Source of the DNA: Trileptium ribeirensis
Lineage: Eukaryota > Nematoda > Enoplea > Enoplida > Thoracostomopsidae
Reading direction: 5' to 3'
Assembly (NCBI GenBank): GCA_030248225.1
Contig: JASANE010000248.1
Coordinates: forward strand, 1-64,000
Length of the DNA stretch: 64,000 nt
Part shown: in pieces, positions 53,600 through 63,894 of the stretch
Layout of the letters: each line of letters opens with the position of its first letter
Position numbering within the stretch: the stretch's first letter is position 1
The notes under the pieces: generated by a model
Told to the model about the DNA's origin: nothing
Databases searched by the model: none
Seen by the model: only the letters and a program-made list of their open reading frames with translations
Position numbers and translations under genes: made by a program

Positions 53600-54690
53600 G
53601 TAGACCGAATACGGTCCTGTTACATACTAAAATGACCGGACGGACCTACTGAGTCCGAATCCGGGTCCCTTATGGTCCTTTGGCCATCGTCGAAGGGACT
53701 GCGCCCTCTTTTCCCTCTCGTTGCTCGCTTCTCTTTTCTTTTGTTTACATTAGCCGCGTCGTCTAACCCCAATCCCGTATATGTATGTGTGTGGAGTTTT
53801 ATAATTTTGTGAGTTGATGATGACTTTATATAAAACTTTGCAAGTAAGCGAACTTCAGCTAGGTGGTTTCGAATCCAACAAACTTCTTATCAGCAGAGAC
53901 CAATATAAGGCTAGTGTGGGCCTGTACTATTTAATATTAAGATCGCGAAGAGTTTTCTGTCATTAAATAAACATACTAGTACAGCCGCGTTTTATATTAA
54001 GTTAATATGGCATTTATATGAAGGATACGAACTTTACTCGAAAATTTAAAATCAACGTGGACCACCAAAGACAATTTACCAAACAAACAAGCTTGTTCCC
54101 GGGCTTAACTGTAATGTGTACATCTATATAGAGTAGCTTTCAATAAGGGAGACGTGCAGAAATTTCTTGTTAGTACTCAGTGCAAGCTTCATAGTAAATT
54201 GGGAGTTTTATATTAAAGTAATTGTCGTACAGCAGACGAAATATATTGCTTTGTGCTCACCGATTTGACCTTTTAAGCTAATATTTAGTTTATATCAAGC
54301 CGATATGTAGTTGATATTAAGTTGGTGGTTTGTAATGGACTCGACAAGATGCAGTTTGTTTGAATTGCTGGAAACTCTGTGCAAAGTTAGAAGGTTTTGA
54401 TTTGCCGCTATATATTAAATATCGAATTTCTGTAAAGGTTCATTTATTAGAAATTTCTAGAAAAGTTTCATACTAAGCTTAAGAGTTTATATAAATTTGC
54501 CGTAAACAAGGCAATAAATTATATTTATTATATAAAATTTCATAATAAAATCGGTCCGAAATTTCCGAAAATATGATCGGAATTCGACCGATAAGACTGT
54601 TTGCTTAATTGGGCAATATTAAATCAGAAAATCGAAGAAAAGTGCTGAATAAGCACTCTAACGGCCCAAATAATTCAAAATTTCAAATTC
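53600..54690. other. Unassigned, LTR-like GC-rich start then AT-rich
   Basis: 53600-53780 has GACCGGACGGACC, GAGTCCGAATCCGGGTCCC and a pyrimidine-rich tail (TTCTCTTTTCTTTTGTTTAC). The rest is AT-rich with repeated TATATTAAGT-like words. No gene recognised. Confidence 0.3.
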
Positions 54691-54691
54691 C

Positions 54692-54906
54692 AGTATAAAA
54701 GCAGAACTGCACAAATAAAGCAGCGTTCAGTATGACTTCGACAGCGCAGAGTTCGGTCGTTTTGCAGACCGGCTCTGGCGCTCTTCGGTTTTCCAGTGTT
54801 TTTGCTTATTGATTGCTTAATATTTACGATTGGTTTTGCGCTTTGGTTCGTGGATGGATGGACGCGTGCGATGGACGACGACCGTGGAAAGAAGGACTGT
54901 AAGTGT
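54692..54906 (+). promoter_or_regulatory. TATA/initiator core promoter followed by a splice donor
   Basis: TATAAAAG at about 54693 is followed some 33 bp later by TTCAGTATGACTTCGA (54726), which fits an initiator (TCAGT). About 170 bp downstream GGACT|GTAAGTG is a strong donor (about 54899). The TTCAG.ATGACTTCGA word recurs at 63978 and, inverted, at about 55122-55137. It is likely a retroelement LTR promoter with a leader, though a host first exon is possible. Confidence 0.45.
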
Positions 54907-55040
54907 GGACAGGGAGGCGGTTAGGGTAACCGTATACCTTCGACAGGTAGATTCAAAGCTCGATAGTTAATCCGTGGGATGGAACAGCACGGTAGTACGC
55001 GTATCAGAGTATAGTGTTCTGCCTCCCCTGTCCACACTTC
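54902..55040. repeat. Long-loop inverted repeat
   Basis: AGTGTGGACAGGGAGGC (about 54902) pairs with GCCTCCCCTGTCCACACTT (about 55021) across ~100 bases. The left arm overlaps the donor site of the preceding feature, so folding could mask it. Confidence 0.6.
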
Positions 55041-55121
55041 TCTTTTACATGATAGACCTGCCCGTCCTAGCTCGCCCCAAGGATCCGCTGTCACTGTTAG
55101 CCGTTCACAATCGGATCAATC

Positions 55122-55215
55122 TCGAAGTCATACTGGACCTCCCTCGGTCCATGAGTTAGGATACAAACAAACGCGACACTCGCGTCTAGACAAATTTTAC
55201 ATGAATCCCTGAGTC
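55122..55215 (-). repeat. Dispersed repeat R10, copy 1
   Basis: The minus strand matches 63895-63995: CTACCTCGACTCAGG, AGTGTCGCGTTTGTTT, CCTAACTCATGGACCGAGGG and CAGTATGACTTCGA. Three-quarters of positions agree by eye. It is LTR-like, judging by the promoter word at its end. Confidence 0.6.
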
Positions 55216-55576
55216 GAGGTAGGGTTTTAGAAACTATTCCCTGAGCCGACCGAGGTTAAACAAACATTTTACATGGAAGTATATTGACTAAATCAGACGC
55301 CTCGACTAGTACTCCGAAGCATCCACGGTCATACTTGGACATGCACGTTTTATCTAAGACTTGATTGAGCTGGTCTTCAAGATTTCAAGTGTTTTTATGA
55401 TTTCTCTGGACGAGAGCCTGTCCAGCTATTTTATTAGGAACTAACTGATATTTATGGATCGATTTCTGTAAGGAACCTGGCACAATGTTATTAACAGGAT
55501 GAATAGCGTCAGCAGCAACGTCCGATTGCTCAAATTTCTTGTTGGAGCTTAATTAGATACCTTGATATATCGCCCC

Positions 55577-56590
55577 GTGAGCGAGACGACTCACCTAAGT
55601 TGGAAAGTCGGTGCCCTTAACGAACTGTTGCTGTGAGCGAATCAAAATTCTATCCGGATCCCGAAGGGGATCCGAGCTTTTTAATTAATAGGTAAAATGT
55701 TCGAACATCATATCGGAATGCTAAACCCGATGGCCTGGAAGTGACCTGACCCTATCAAAATTGTCAGTTCCAGATTAAAATTAAAATATTTACGGATTCC
55801 CTTCAGGAATCTTGGTGAAACTCTCGCAGTTTCTTCGCAAGCGTGTCTGCTTTAAGATAGTATCATAAACTTTAACTTTATCATGTCGGAATTACAAACC
55901 CGACGGCCCGATAGTGATTCGCTTTTACCCAAACTTTACACATCCATATCTGGACATCGGTTCCAGGAAGTTTAACAATTTTTCTGGTAAATATAGAGGC
56001 CCAGTAGGCCTTTCGTTTAAGCTATTGAGCCCGGCAAAGCCGTGGCCCGTTCAAAAGTTATAGGTAGTTTAGATCTGACCCGCACCACAGTTGCTCGAAT
56101 TGCAGTTCAAATTTCATAATACAGACTGTTTTTGTAAGTCTGTTTTGGTCTTGCTTTTCCACATATTTTAGTTAGGCAAGGGAAAGTATTATCTTTCCCA
56201 GTGTCGATAAGTTGTATTAGCAGTGAAAATATTTTAGGATTTCAAGATTGTCGAAGTCGCCAAATGCGACTTCGAGTCTATCGGGTCTCGGCCCGACGGA
56301 CCATTTTTGTGAGGACCGTTGACCCGGTCCTAGGAATTCGAAGTAGAAGGTCAAACCCAGCATCCATGCAAAAGTTCGTCGAAAAAGGCTGGTAATTTAG
56401 AAAGAGATAGCGAACTGTAGGTTTTCTCCAGCCCCTACGGAATTTAAGCTCAAATCTCGATCGAAAATTAGGAGACAAATTAGTCTGAGGATATCTACCG
56501 AATAGGATTAAGCTAGAAAACTGGCTACGGTTGTCCTATCAACCGGGGCCTTCGTTTATCGCCTCGTCTTGTCGAGCAGGAATTGCTCGA
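55577..56590. repeat. Second dense tract of unrelated stem-loops
   Basis: Perfect stems include GTGAG/CTCAC (55577-55594), CGGATCCC/GGGATCCG (55655-55674), the palindrome ATGTTCGAACAT (55697-55708), ATCGG/CCGAT (55712-55731), GATTCC/GGAATC (55795-55811), GTCGG/CCGAC (55885-55904), AGGCC/GGCCT (55997-56011), ACAGACT/AGTCTGT (56121-56143), GGGAAAG/CTTTCCC (56180-56199), TCGAAGTCGC/GCGACTTCGA (56251-56275), TCGGG/CCCGA (56281-56296), AGGACCG/CGGTCCT (56312-56331), CGGTTG/CAACCG (56528-56545) and TCGAGCA/TGCTCGA (56572-56590). The segment near 55985-56060 (AGGCC.....GGCCT, GCCCGGCAAAGCCG) matches the reverse of 25815-25880 in R2 copy 2. Confidence 0.85.
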
Positions 56591-56599
56591 AACAACAAT

Positions 56600-57766
56600 T
56601 AAATTTTAATACCAAATTGAGCTCGTTTTTGAACGTTTTTTCAAGTCAAATCAAAGCAGGCTTTAGTGTTATTAGAGAAATGCCGATGGCCCACGAGGCC
56701 TCGCCACTGATAGTGCTCGTTTCGATTAAAATCATAGGTACAACCCGTATAGTATGTGCGACAAAATTTAGTAATTGGAAAAGCTCAAAATTCGGTCCCA
56801 ACTTCTGTCTACCGGGACCCCGTAAGTGTCCGAAAGCCTAGACCGCCCCAATCGTTCCTTTTCTCTGTTGTTACAAATCAAGTTGTTGTGTTTGAAGCAT
56901 TTGTTCCTGCCTTGACCCGGATCAAAGAATTATGAAAATCAGGACCTAAATTCCACCGTGCTTGTGGAGCAATCTTGTGGAGAATAAGGATCGGAATTAT
57001 GTAGCGTATCTGGATATTTCAGAACAAAAATTTATATCACATTTCAAACTTGTATGTGTGTATGCGAGTAGGAGAAAATTTAGTATCGTACCGTTGTCGC
57101 GCACCTAGAAAGAACTTAAGAGTCGTACCAAGGAATATTACATACTCTTGTCATGGTATCCTTAAACTTTGTTGTATCCATTATTGTGTTGTGTTGTCAT
57201 AAGTTAACCGGATCGCTACTACTTGCGAATTTAAACACCTGATCATTATGTACCATATTTTGTGATTTGCACGAGCAAGATGAAGTCTCGCAAACGTCCC
57301 GTTGCACGCTCGTCTCCCCGCCCCGTTCCGCCTTTCGCTTACCTGAATCTATTGTTTTATCGGAGTACCCCATCCTGTTCATGAACATAGTACCGAGCAA
57401 ATAGTTATTTCGATGGCGCCTTTATATTGTCGATAACAAACCGTAACACCTACCGGTGCCAAACTCTAATTTGACCCACTACTGTTTTTGCATGAGTAAG
57501 GTAAGCGCAGCTGTCATGAGATAAGGCTTCACAGTATATGCCGTGTTTTGACTCAGCTGTGTGAGTTCTATGAAAAAGGCGATGACTCCGCGACCCTCCC
57601 CAACCGGTGCTCTGCTTGTTACGTATTAGCGTGCTATAAATGTGACATAACGCTATTGTATCTGCCCGTACAATATGTATCTGTCCGCGTACCCGTAAAT
57701 TTTTGTGTAACTCATCAATAAATGCTCGCTGAAAACCCGAATTGTGTAAGTGTTTTGTTGACCCAC
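56600..57766. other. Unassigned, probably repeat-derived
   Basis: 56720-56870 has LTR-like GC-rich words (GTCTACCGGGACCCCGTAAG). The remainder is mixed and without credible frames. Nothing further recognised. Confidence 0.3.
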
Positions 57767-58419
57767 TGTAGCGATAGGAATTGAAGGGGTTTGAAATCCG
57801 TCACCCCGATCGACGACCCACGTTCAGGTTTGACACGCGCATCGAAGAAGCAAACCTGAGCGTGACTCGCCGATTACAAATTAGTTTATTAATCATTGTT
57901 GGTGTATAGGTACGACTGGTGCGACTCATTAGAAAAGAAAATTTTAGACTCACGCTGAGCACCCAAACTAGGAAATTAGATACGCGCGGATCCGACGTTA
58001 AACGTCTAGGGATTTGTCGGACCCTAGTGGGGGCCACTGGCTAAAACAAAACCAAATAAGTGTCCATTTTTAGGAAGTGCAAAAGAATTTTATACTTCCC
58101 GGTTTGAACGTGGATAGGGAATAGTGGTACGGTCTCTTTGGCCTGTGAGCAGGTGACGGAGCCGACCTCCCTGGGGACCTCAAAGGTAGTACCTCGTAGA
58201 CTACGTGCGCAACCCGTCCGGCAGGATCAGAACACATCCTGTGAAGCGCTCCTGCGGCTTGCTAAGCTCCGTCGTTTCTTGGGCCTGACTCGCGTGGGAA
58301 AAGACATCCGCGTGATTGAAACCCATCAGGTCCGCCCTTGAAGTCACGATAGCCGGGGTCGTATGGGCATTGCGTCTGGGAAGTGCGCAGTGCAGCAGCG
58401 TCACGTCGATATTATTACA
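57767..58419 (+). repeat. LTR-like repeat family R1, fullest copy
   Basis: 653 bp from TGTAGCGATA to ATTATTACA, TG...CA termini. It is shared in blocks with 6003-6325, 21669-22197 and 62122-62695. No 5-bp target duplication (left CCCAC, right TATGC). Open frames on both strands between 57801 and 58404 belong to the repeat. Confidence 0.78.
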
Positions 58420-58835
58420 TATGCAATATTTACATAATTACTATAATATGGTTACATCTAGGACGGTGTCATAACGACATCGTAAGTGCAACGGCGTATG
58501 TTGTAGTAGAATATACCCTGGATACCGGCTATACAGAACCGTATCACTACTCTGTGCATGAATATGCTACACGTTAAAACGTGTTTTTCTCGACACCTTG
58601 GTACAATAACCTTATCTTACACACAAGACACGATATCTTTAGTTTGCGAAGGAAGCAAGCACGCATAATGCAATTTCATCGTGTATGGCGGTGCACTGTT
58701 AAAGGTACCCCTTTCAATATTATCACCTGGTGGGAGTACGTACTCAGCTACATCTCAAAACGCAGAGCTCATATTAAAAATAGTGCATATATCTATTGTA
58801 TTAGCATGAACAATGTTGACGAATAATTTTGACAG
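58420..58835. other. Unassigned between R1 repeat and satellite
   Basis: An 81-codon plus frame at 58581-58826 shows no known domain. No other feature was seen. Confidence 0.3.
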
Positions 58836-58839
58836 TTAT

Positions 58840-59880
58840 GGATAAAGAAATAGGAACGAGAAATAGTGTCCCAAAAGGACTCCATTAAATATCGCGCTTT
58901 TGAGATAATTGATAATGAGTATTATGGTCACTTCAAAAATTTTGGAGCTCTTAAACGCTGTTTCAACAGATTTATAGACAAGGAGATAGGAACGCCAAAT
59001 AGTGTACCAAAACCCCCCTTAAATATCACAATCTTGATATAATCCGTAATAAACATTATGTGTAACTACAAAGGTTATCGAAGCAAAAAACGATGATAAT
59101 GTTTATTCAAAGTATCTGAGATCGATGTAATCTTTTTCCATATCCCGAAGGCCACATCCCCATCCAACCATGTATTATTTAATGGTTTTCTATGGTTAAT
59201 AATTCCAGAAAAGGATGATGTGGTTCATTCCAACGTATCTATAATTACTAGCGTACCATTTCTGTAACGGTACTGAATCTCCTGCGACTCTTGCCCCATC
59301 CTTAGACCATGCATGATTTTGTGGTTTTCAATTTTGTTTGCTATAATTTCGTTAAATCCATTTATACAGGTGTTTTACGTCGCTGCAAATGGTGATGCGT
59401 TTCATTTATAAAAATGTGTTCACTAATATATACCACTTTATGTTTGGCATCATTCTCAAAGCACACACATGACCTCCTTTTCGAGTTGCTCAAAAGTCAT
59501 CGAGATCGTCTGTTCAAAACATCTATGATTGGTGTCCTGTTTTGAGGACAACATACTGAAAAATACAATTATGACCTTACCATTCAAGGTTCAGTGGTTT
59601 TCAAGGAATTACGGAAGACGTTTGATATCAAATTATAAAGGTAATCGAGGCTGTCGAAAACGATGACGCGATGATCAAAATGCAGCTATGGCAGCGGTAT
59701 ACCCGTACTGTAATGTCTAATAACCCTCAACACCACCATCCAAAGAACCAGTCGTGATTATTTGTGGGTTTCAATCTAATGCTTTATACTATTTTAATGG
59801 AGATGATAAAGGTTTCCAAGATTGCAGAACGCGATAAGGTCATCCTTTAAAGCATACCTGTGACTATAATTGTGGGTCGC
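58840..59880 (+). repeat. Decayed satellite array related to 40690-41680
   Basis: The same landmarks occur with more divergence: AACGGTACTGAATCTCC then CCATGCATGATTTTGTGG (about 59266), CATCCCCATCCAACCATG (about 59155), AGGCTGTCGAAAACGATGACG (about 59648), CGTACTGTAATG then AAAGAACCAGTCGTGATT (about 59703). It lies 18 kb from the other array. Confidence 0.6.
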
Positions 59881-59966
59881 TGCTTACAAAACCCCATATA
59901 AAAACCCCGCAGGAGTTAGTAATTGCTCTATTTTAATAAACAGACTTTATGGAACTGCAACAATTT

Positions 59967-60166
59967 CAGTCACGAACAAAAATAAGTGCATAAAAACTAA
60001 CACAAAATGCGAGCGAACGTAAAGGTAAACAAAATTTTGTAGTATTTTATAACGTATTTTTGCATTTGAATAAAAAAGAATGTAAACGCAAACGAACGTT
60101 GTAACGTTCGCTCATACACAACCGTTCTTGCGTTCGTTTTTTGGCACTTATTTCTGTCCGTGACTG
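59967..60166. mobile_element. 200-bp Tc1-like miniature element
   Basis: Left end CAGTCACGAACAAAAATAAG; right end, inverted, CAGTCACGGACAGAAATAAG, with 30-odd bp of similarity. A TA follows the right end (60167-60168); the left flank is TTT, so the target TA is not intact there. Inside is the palindrome CGAACGTT/AACGTTCG (60093-60110). No coding capacity. The CAGT start is typical of Tc1-type ends. Confidence 0.7.
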
Positions 60167-61264
60167 TATGTTTAGTTTTCGCTTGAATGAATAAGACAAA
60201 TGAAACGCTGACCGCTGCACAAAAAAGAAGTGGCCGCATAGGATTACGGCAGCTCCCCAGTTTGATTTTGGCTTCCCCCGGTCGGACCTCTAGCACCCCA
60301 GGTATTTTGAGGTGACATAAATAATCGTCCTAATATGAAAAGTGATATAAACTTAATACTACTGCTTTTATTTTGACTATTTATGATAAAATCCTAGGCA
60401 AAAGGAAGAGCAGCCTGCTCAAACACGCATTTTTAGTGCGAAATGACATACCCTTGTAAACCGCAAGAAAATACGACAAACACTGAGTAGGGGAACACCA
60501 TATCCGAACAGTTTTCAGGTAGGACCGGGGGCTGCTAGTGCAGAACCACGACGTACTATTTTGAAGGTGTGAAGACGGCGAGAAGGTATGCATTACTGAC
60601 TTTTTCACTTTCGCAAAAAATTGGAATATTTCCATTAAGGAAGGTGGGGCAAGTTTGTTTCCAAAGAAAATCTTGAGCGGCGAAATTTCAATTTTTAAGC
60701 ATATTTTTGGCCTGGCTTTGGCCAATTTTTTTGCCATGTGTACATTTTCGGTGCTTATGGCATTATCAGTATTGAGTCGCCCAGAGGCTACTAATATGAG
60801 TATTTCCCACCACTTATTTTTATTTTTGTATGTTCTAAATTAATATCAAACATGGTTGGATTTTATGGAGTGGGGTGGTGGCGAACTTGGGGGGGGGGGT
60901 GGGTTGACGAATGGGGTGGGAGCATCGCCGAGTGGGGGAGCCCCCATCCACATAATGGAGGGTCCAGCATTGATACCACACGCTATCTTTAACCACTTAA
61001 TACAATATCATCAGCTGTGTAAAACTAAAAGACATAAAAGGCCGAGTTTAGGCAGTGAAACATATATTATACATATCCGTATGCTCATTTGTATTTGTGT
61101 CGAGAAGTATGATGTTACCGAACGCGAACCCATTCGCCACATCGTTTAAACGATCATTAGTGGACGTCAAATCCACCGTTCTCTTGACATGTTCCTCCAT
61201 ATCGGTAACCACATCTCTTCTTTATTATATACGTATAAATTGAACTTTTGGCATACCGGCACGC
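60167..61264. other. Unassigned, with a G-rich tract
   Basis: Aside from the G-rich block at 60866-60950 nothing was recognised. The plus frame at 60655-60843 is hydrophobic in part and unassigned. Confidence 0.3.
60866..60950 (+). other. G-rich tract with quadruplex potential
   Basis: Runs GGGGTGG, a ten-base G run near 60890, GGGTTG, GGGGTGGG and GGGGGAG occur on the plus strand within about 85 bp, enough for four G-tracts separated by short loops. It lies in an AT-rich setting. Confidence 0.5.
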
Positions 61265-61400
61265 TGGGCAAGTCAAACAAGGTATATTAAGTGCCGATAA
61301 ACTGACCATCAGATAGCGAACCAACAGAGCTAAAATAAAAGTGATCGCCAACATCATTTGCCGTTCAACAGTTCCCTGCACGATGGTACATATCTGTGTA
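61265..61400 (-). repeat. Dispersed repeat R11, copy 2
   Basis: Inverted copy of 22985-23117. The minus-strand frame reads IVQGTVERQMMLAITFILAL, compared with the shorter QGIFERQTMFVVAFILA in the other copy. The conserved frame hints at a decayed coding element, family unknown. Confidence 0.5.
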
Positions 61401-61404
61401 TCAG

Positions 61405-62121
61405 GCAATATTTGGAACGGAAATTTACCGGATGCGGAACCGTCTTTTTAAACCGGGTCCGGAACCGGAAAAATAACTTTCACGTTAAACTTAATCTATT
61501 GGGATGACTATTGTCTCTCTGGAACTTTGAAGTGAATGAGGAAGCTAATAACGTTTATTTATCGATCAGTATGTCGTGTTTTGAACACCTAGAGCAATGA
61601 AATGCATTTCACTATACTAAATTGCGTTAAGCTCATTGTGCTTCTAACGATTGGAGCGTAGACTGAACACTTTCGCTGTGTCTCCAATCGCTGCTCTTTA
61701 CTGGACATACGTTTGTTACATCTCCATAGGAAACTTGAAATTATTGGTTTATATGGTTTTAAAAGAAAATAAAAGAATGTACACAATAATTTTTTGGTCA
61801 GTGGTTAGAGATAATATTTAGGCTAGTGTTGGTTAACCAGTGCCCTCAGCTAGATGATGATGATAACTTTCTGATCAACATGCTATAAATGCGACAAACT
61901 CTGATACTGCTCGCACAGTTTCAACAAATATAGTCATTACCAAGTATGCAGTTTCTGGCTGCGTTGCACATAGGTTACTTTACCAGGGTCAGGGTTAAAG
62001 ATAAAAAAATTCCTACTTAAATTATGTGTCCTACATACGTTTCATATGGCAATTTGCTGAATTAATCTTTTCTTTTGTTTGGTTGTCTTGGAACTTGAGC
62101 AATGTCTATATATATTACATG
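61405..62121. other. Unassigned
   Basis: No gene-like or repeat-like feature recognised. Confidence 0.3.
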
Positions 62122-62695
62122 TGTAACACGTGACGCCGCTGCCTTACGTACCTCTAAAACGTCATGCCCATACGACCCCGGTTATCGTAACCTCGAGGGC
62201 GGACCTAATGGTTTCTAATTTCTGATGCAGGAGCGCTTCACAGGCTGTGTTCTGATCCTGCCGGGTGGGTTGCACACGTAGTCTAAGCGGTACTACCTTT
62301 GAGGTTCCTAGGGAGGTTGGCTCCGTCACCTGCTCAATGCCAAAGAGACCATATCACTATTCCCTATCATCGTTCCACCTGGAAGTGTCAAAAGACTTTT
62401 TCCATTTATTGGATTCTCTACTTTCCTGAACGATTAATTTATTTAGCCACTGGCCCCACTAGGGTAAGACAAATCCCTATACGTCTAACGTCGGATCATG
62501 GTTTCCTTCGTTGACGTTCAGGGAAAGCTTGTTCGGTAAATTTTCCCTTCTTTGTCGCTACGAGTCGTACTCACTCAATAACACAAATACGTATCGGCGA
62601 GTCACACTAAGGCTTGCACTTTCAGCTCGTTAAGCCTGAACGTGAGTCGTCGATAGGGTGACGGATTTCAAACCCATTCAGTACGTATCGCTACA
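62122..62695 (-). repeat. LTR-like repeat family R1, copy
   Basis: On the minus strand it runs from TGTAGCGATACG (62695) to CGTCACGTGTTACA (62122). The 574 bp match 57767-58419 through GGGTTTGAAATCCGTCACC, GACTCACGTTCAGG, CGTATAGGGATTTGTC, CCCTAGTGGGGCCAGTGGC and GGTCCGCCCT. No target duplication found. Confidence 0.78.
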
Positions 62696-62699
62696 ACGG

Positions 62700-63890
62700 T
62701 CAGTAAAGCACATGGACACCATGGGTTTTGATTTAGTATTTATTGATAAGCCAAAATCGTATACAGGCATGTGTATCGAACAGGATAATACTGTTGAGAC
62801 AACAACAGTACGGTACGCTAGAATGGTTATTGAATCAGGGAATCGAAGGGATAATGAATGGGATTAGACATGTCGGAGTCACGCCTTTTTCATGGGACAC
62901 TCACAGATGCTTTAAATCACGGCGTGAACTATACCTTCATAGCGACAGCTGCGCTTACGTTACTCGAAAACGGGACGAAAAACATAACACGAATCAGTTA
63001 TCGAGGCGCCATTCGAGTAACGACTCGGTCGGTACTAGGGTACTCCGGTTAAACAGTAAATTCAGGTAAACTAAGTGCGGCGAAACAGCGGGTGAAAGTC
63101 GGGTGCGGGACTAAGCATACACAGAGGAATTTCGGGTCCGATTTTGCCCATCCGAATCAACGGCTAGTATATAAGATACGCGAGTTGATATGGCAAAACA
63201 ATGAGCAGGATATGATACAAAAGGTTATAGCAATTCAGCCAAGCTATCATTAAACAATTGACATGGGTTCAACATAAGCAAAAATATAAATTGACTTAGG
63301 TGCAAGTTTGTGAGTTTACGACGGGTACGACTCCTAAAATTGGTACGACGTAACGTTTTCTTCCTCACGCGCATACGTATGAATGAATACAAAGGTTCTC
63401 CCTAACAAGGTAATGGTTGTTCCAGGCTCCTATAAAATTGTCCTTGAAATAATAACTAAAATACGTATTTTTAGGCTTAAATCCATACTCATTTGTGATC
63501 TAAAATTATTCGATAAGTTGCCATTTAATTGTCTAGACTCGTGAGTCTGGGTGGGTTCGAAACAGCCAGGGCGAAATATTTCCTAAGTGGCTTAAGGTTC
63601 TAATCCGAAGCGTACGTCTCGACCAACATCCTAGTGAAATCTCGGCAAAGTTCCTGAAAGGAATTTTGCACCAAGCAAATTTCATCGATCACGAATAACT
63701 AGTAATAATTATTCCGAACATAATTTTGTAAATGTATCTACTCGATAAGTGCTTTGGTTACGGACAGTGTTGCCTAATCAACTTGAAATCAAAAGGCATG
63801 GCCAAGGATAGTACGTAGTTTCATTCCAGGTACTAATTAAGAGAAAAAGTTTTATTTAACCTCAGTCGAATCAAATGTTGCGTTTCAAAT
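62700..63890. other. Unassigned end region
   Basis: Plus frames at 62658-63069 overlap each other and show no domain. GC is slightly higher than in the introns, and the block could be retroelement interior. Confidence 0.3.
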
Positions 63891-63894
63891 CCTA

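Larger units (their letters stand above)
51100..53600 (+). repeat. LTR-like repeat family R2, copy 3, with hairpin arrays
   Basis: It begins TGTAACA, immediately with the two-part hairpin (GTAAC, GATCC, loop TTAC, GGATC, GTTAC; 51101-51125) seen at the end of copy 2. The part at 53100-53240 (CGGTCTTTCGAATGAGACCGG, TCCGATCCGG) matches the reverse of 26050-26110. Between these lie a tandem hairpin array (51141-51541) and many isolated stem-loops (52134-53124). No protein is recognised. The right boundary is uncertain. Confidence 0.55.
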
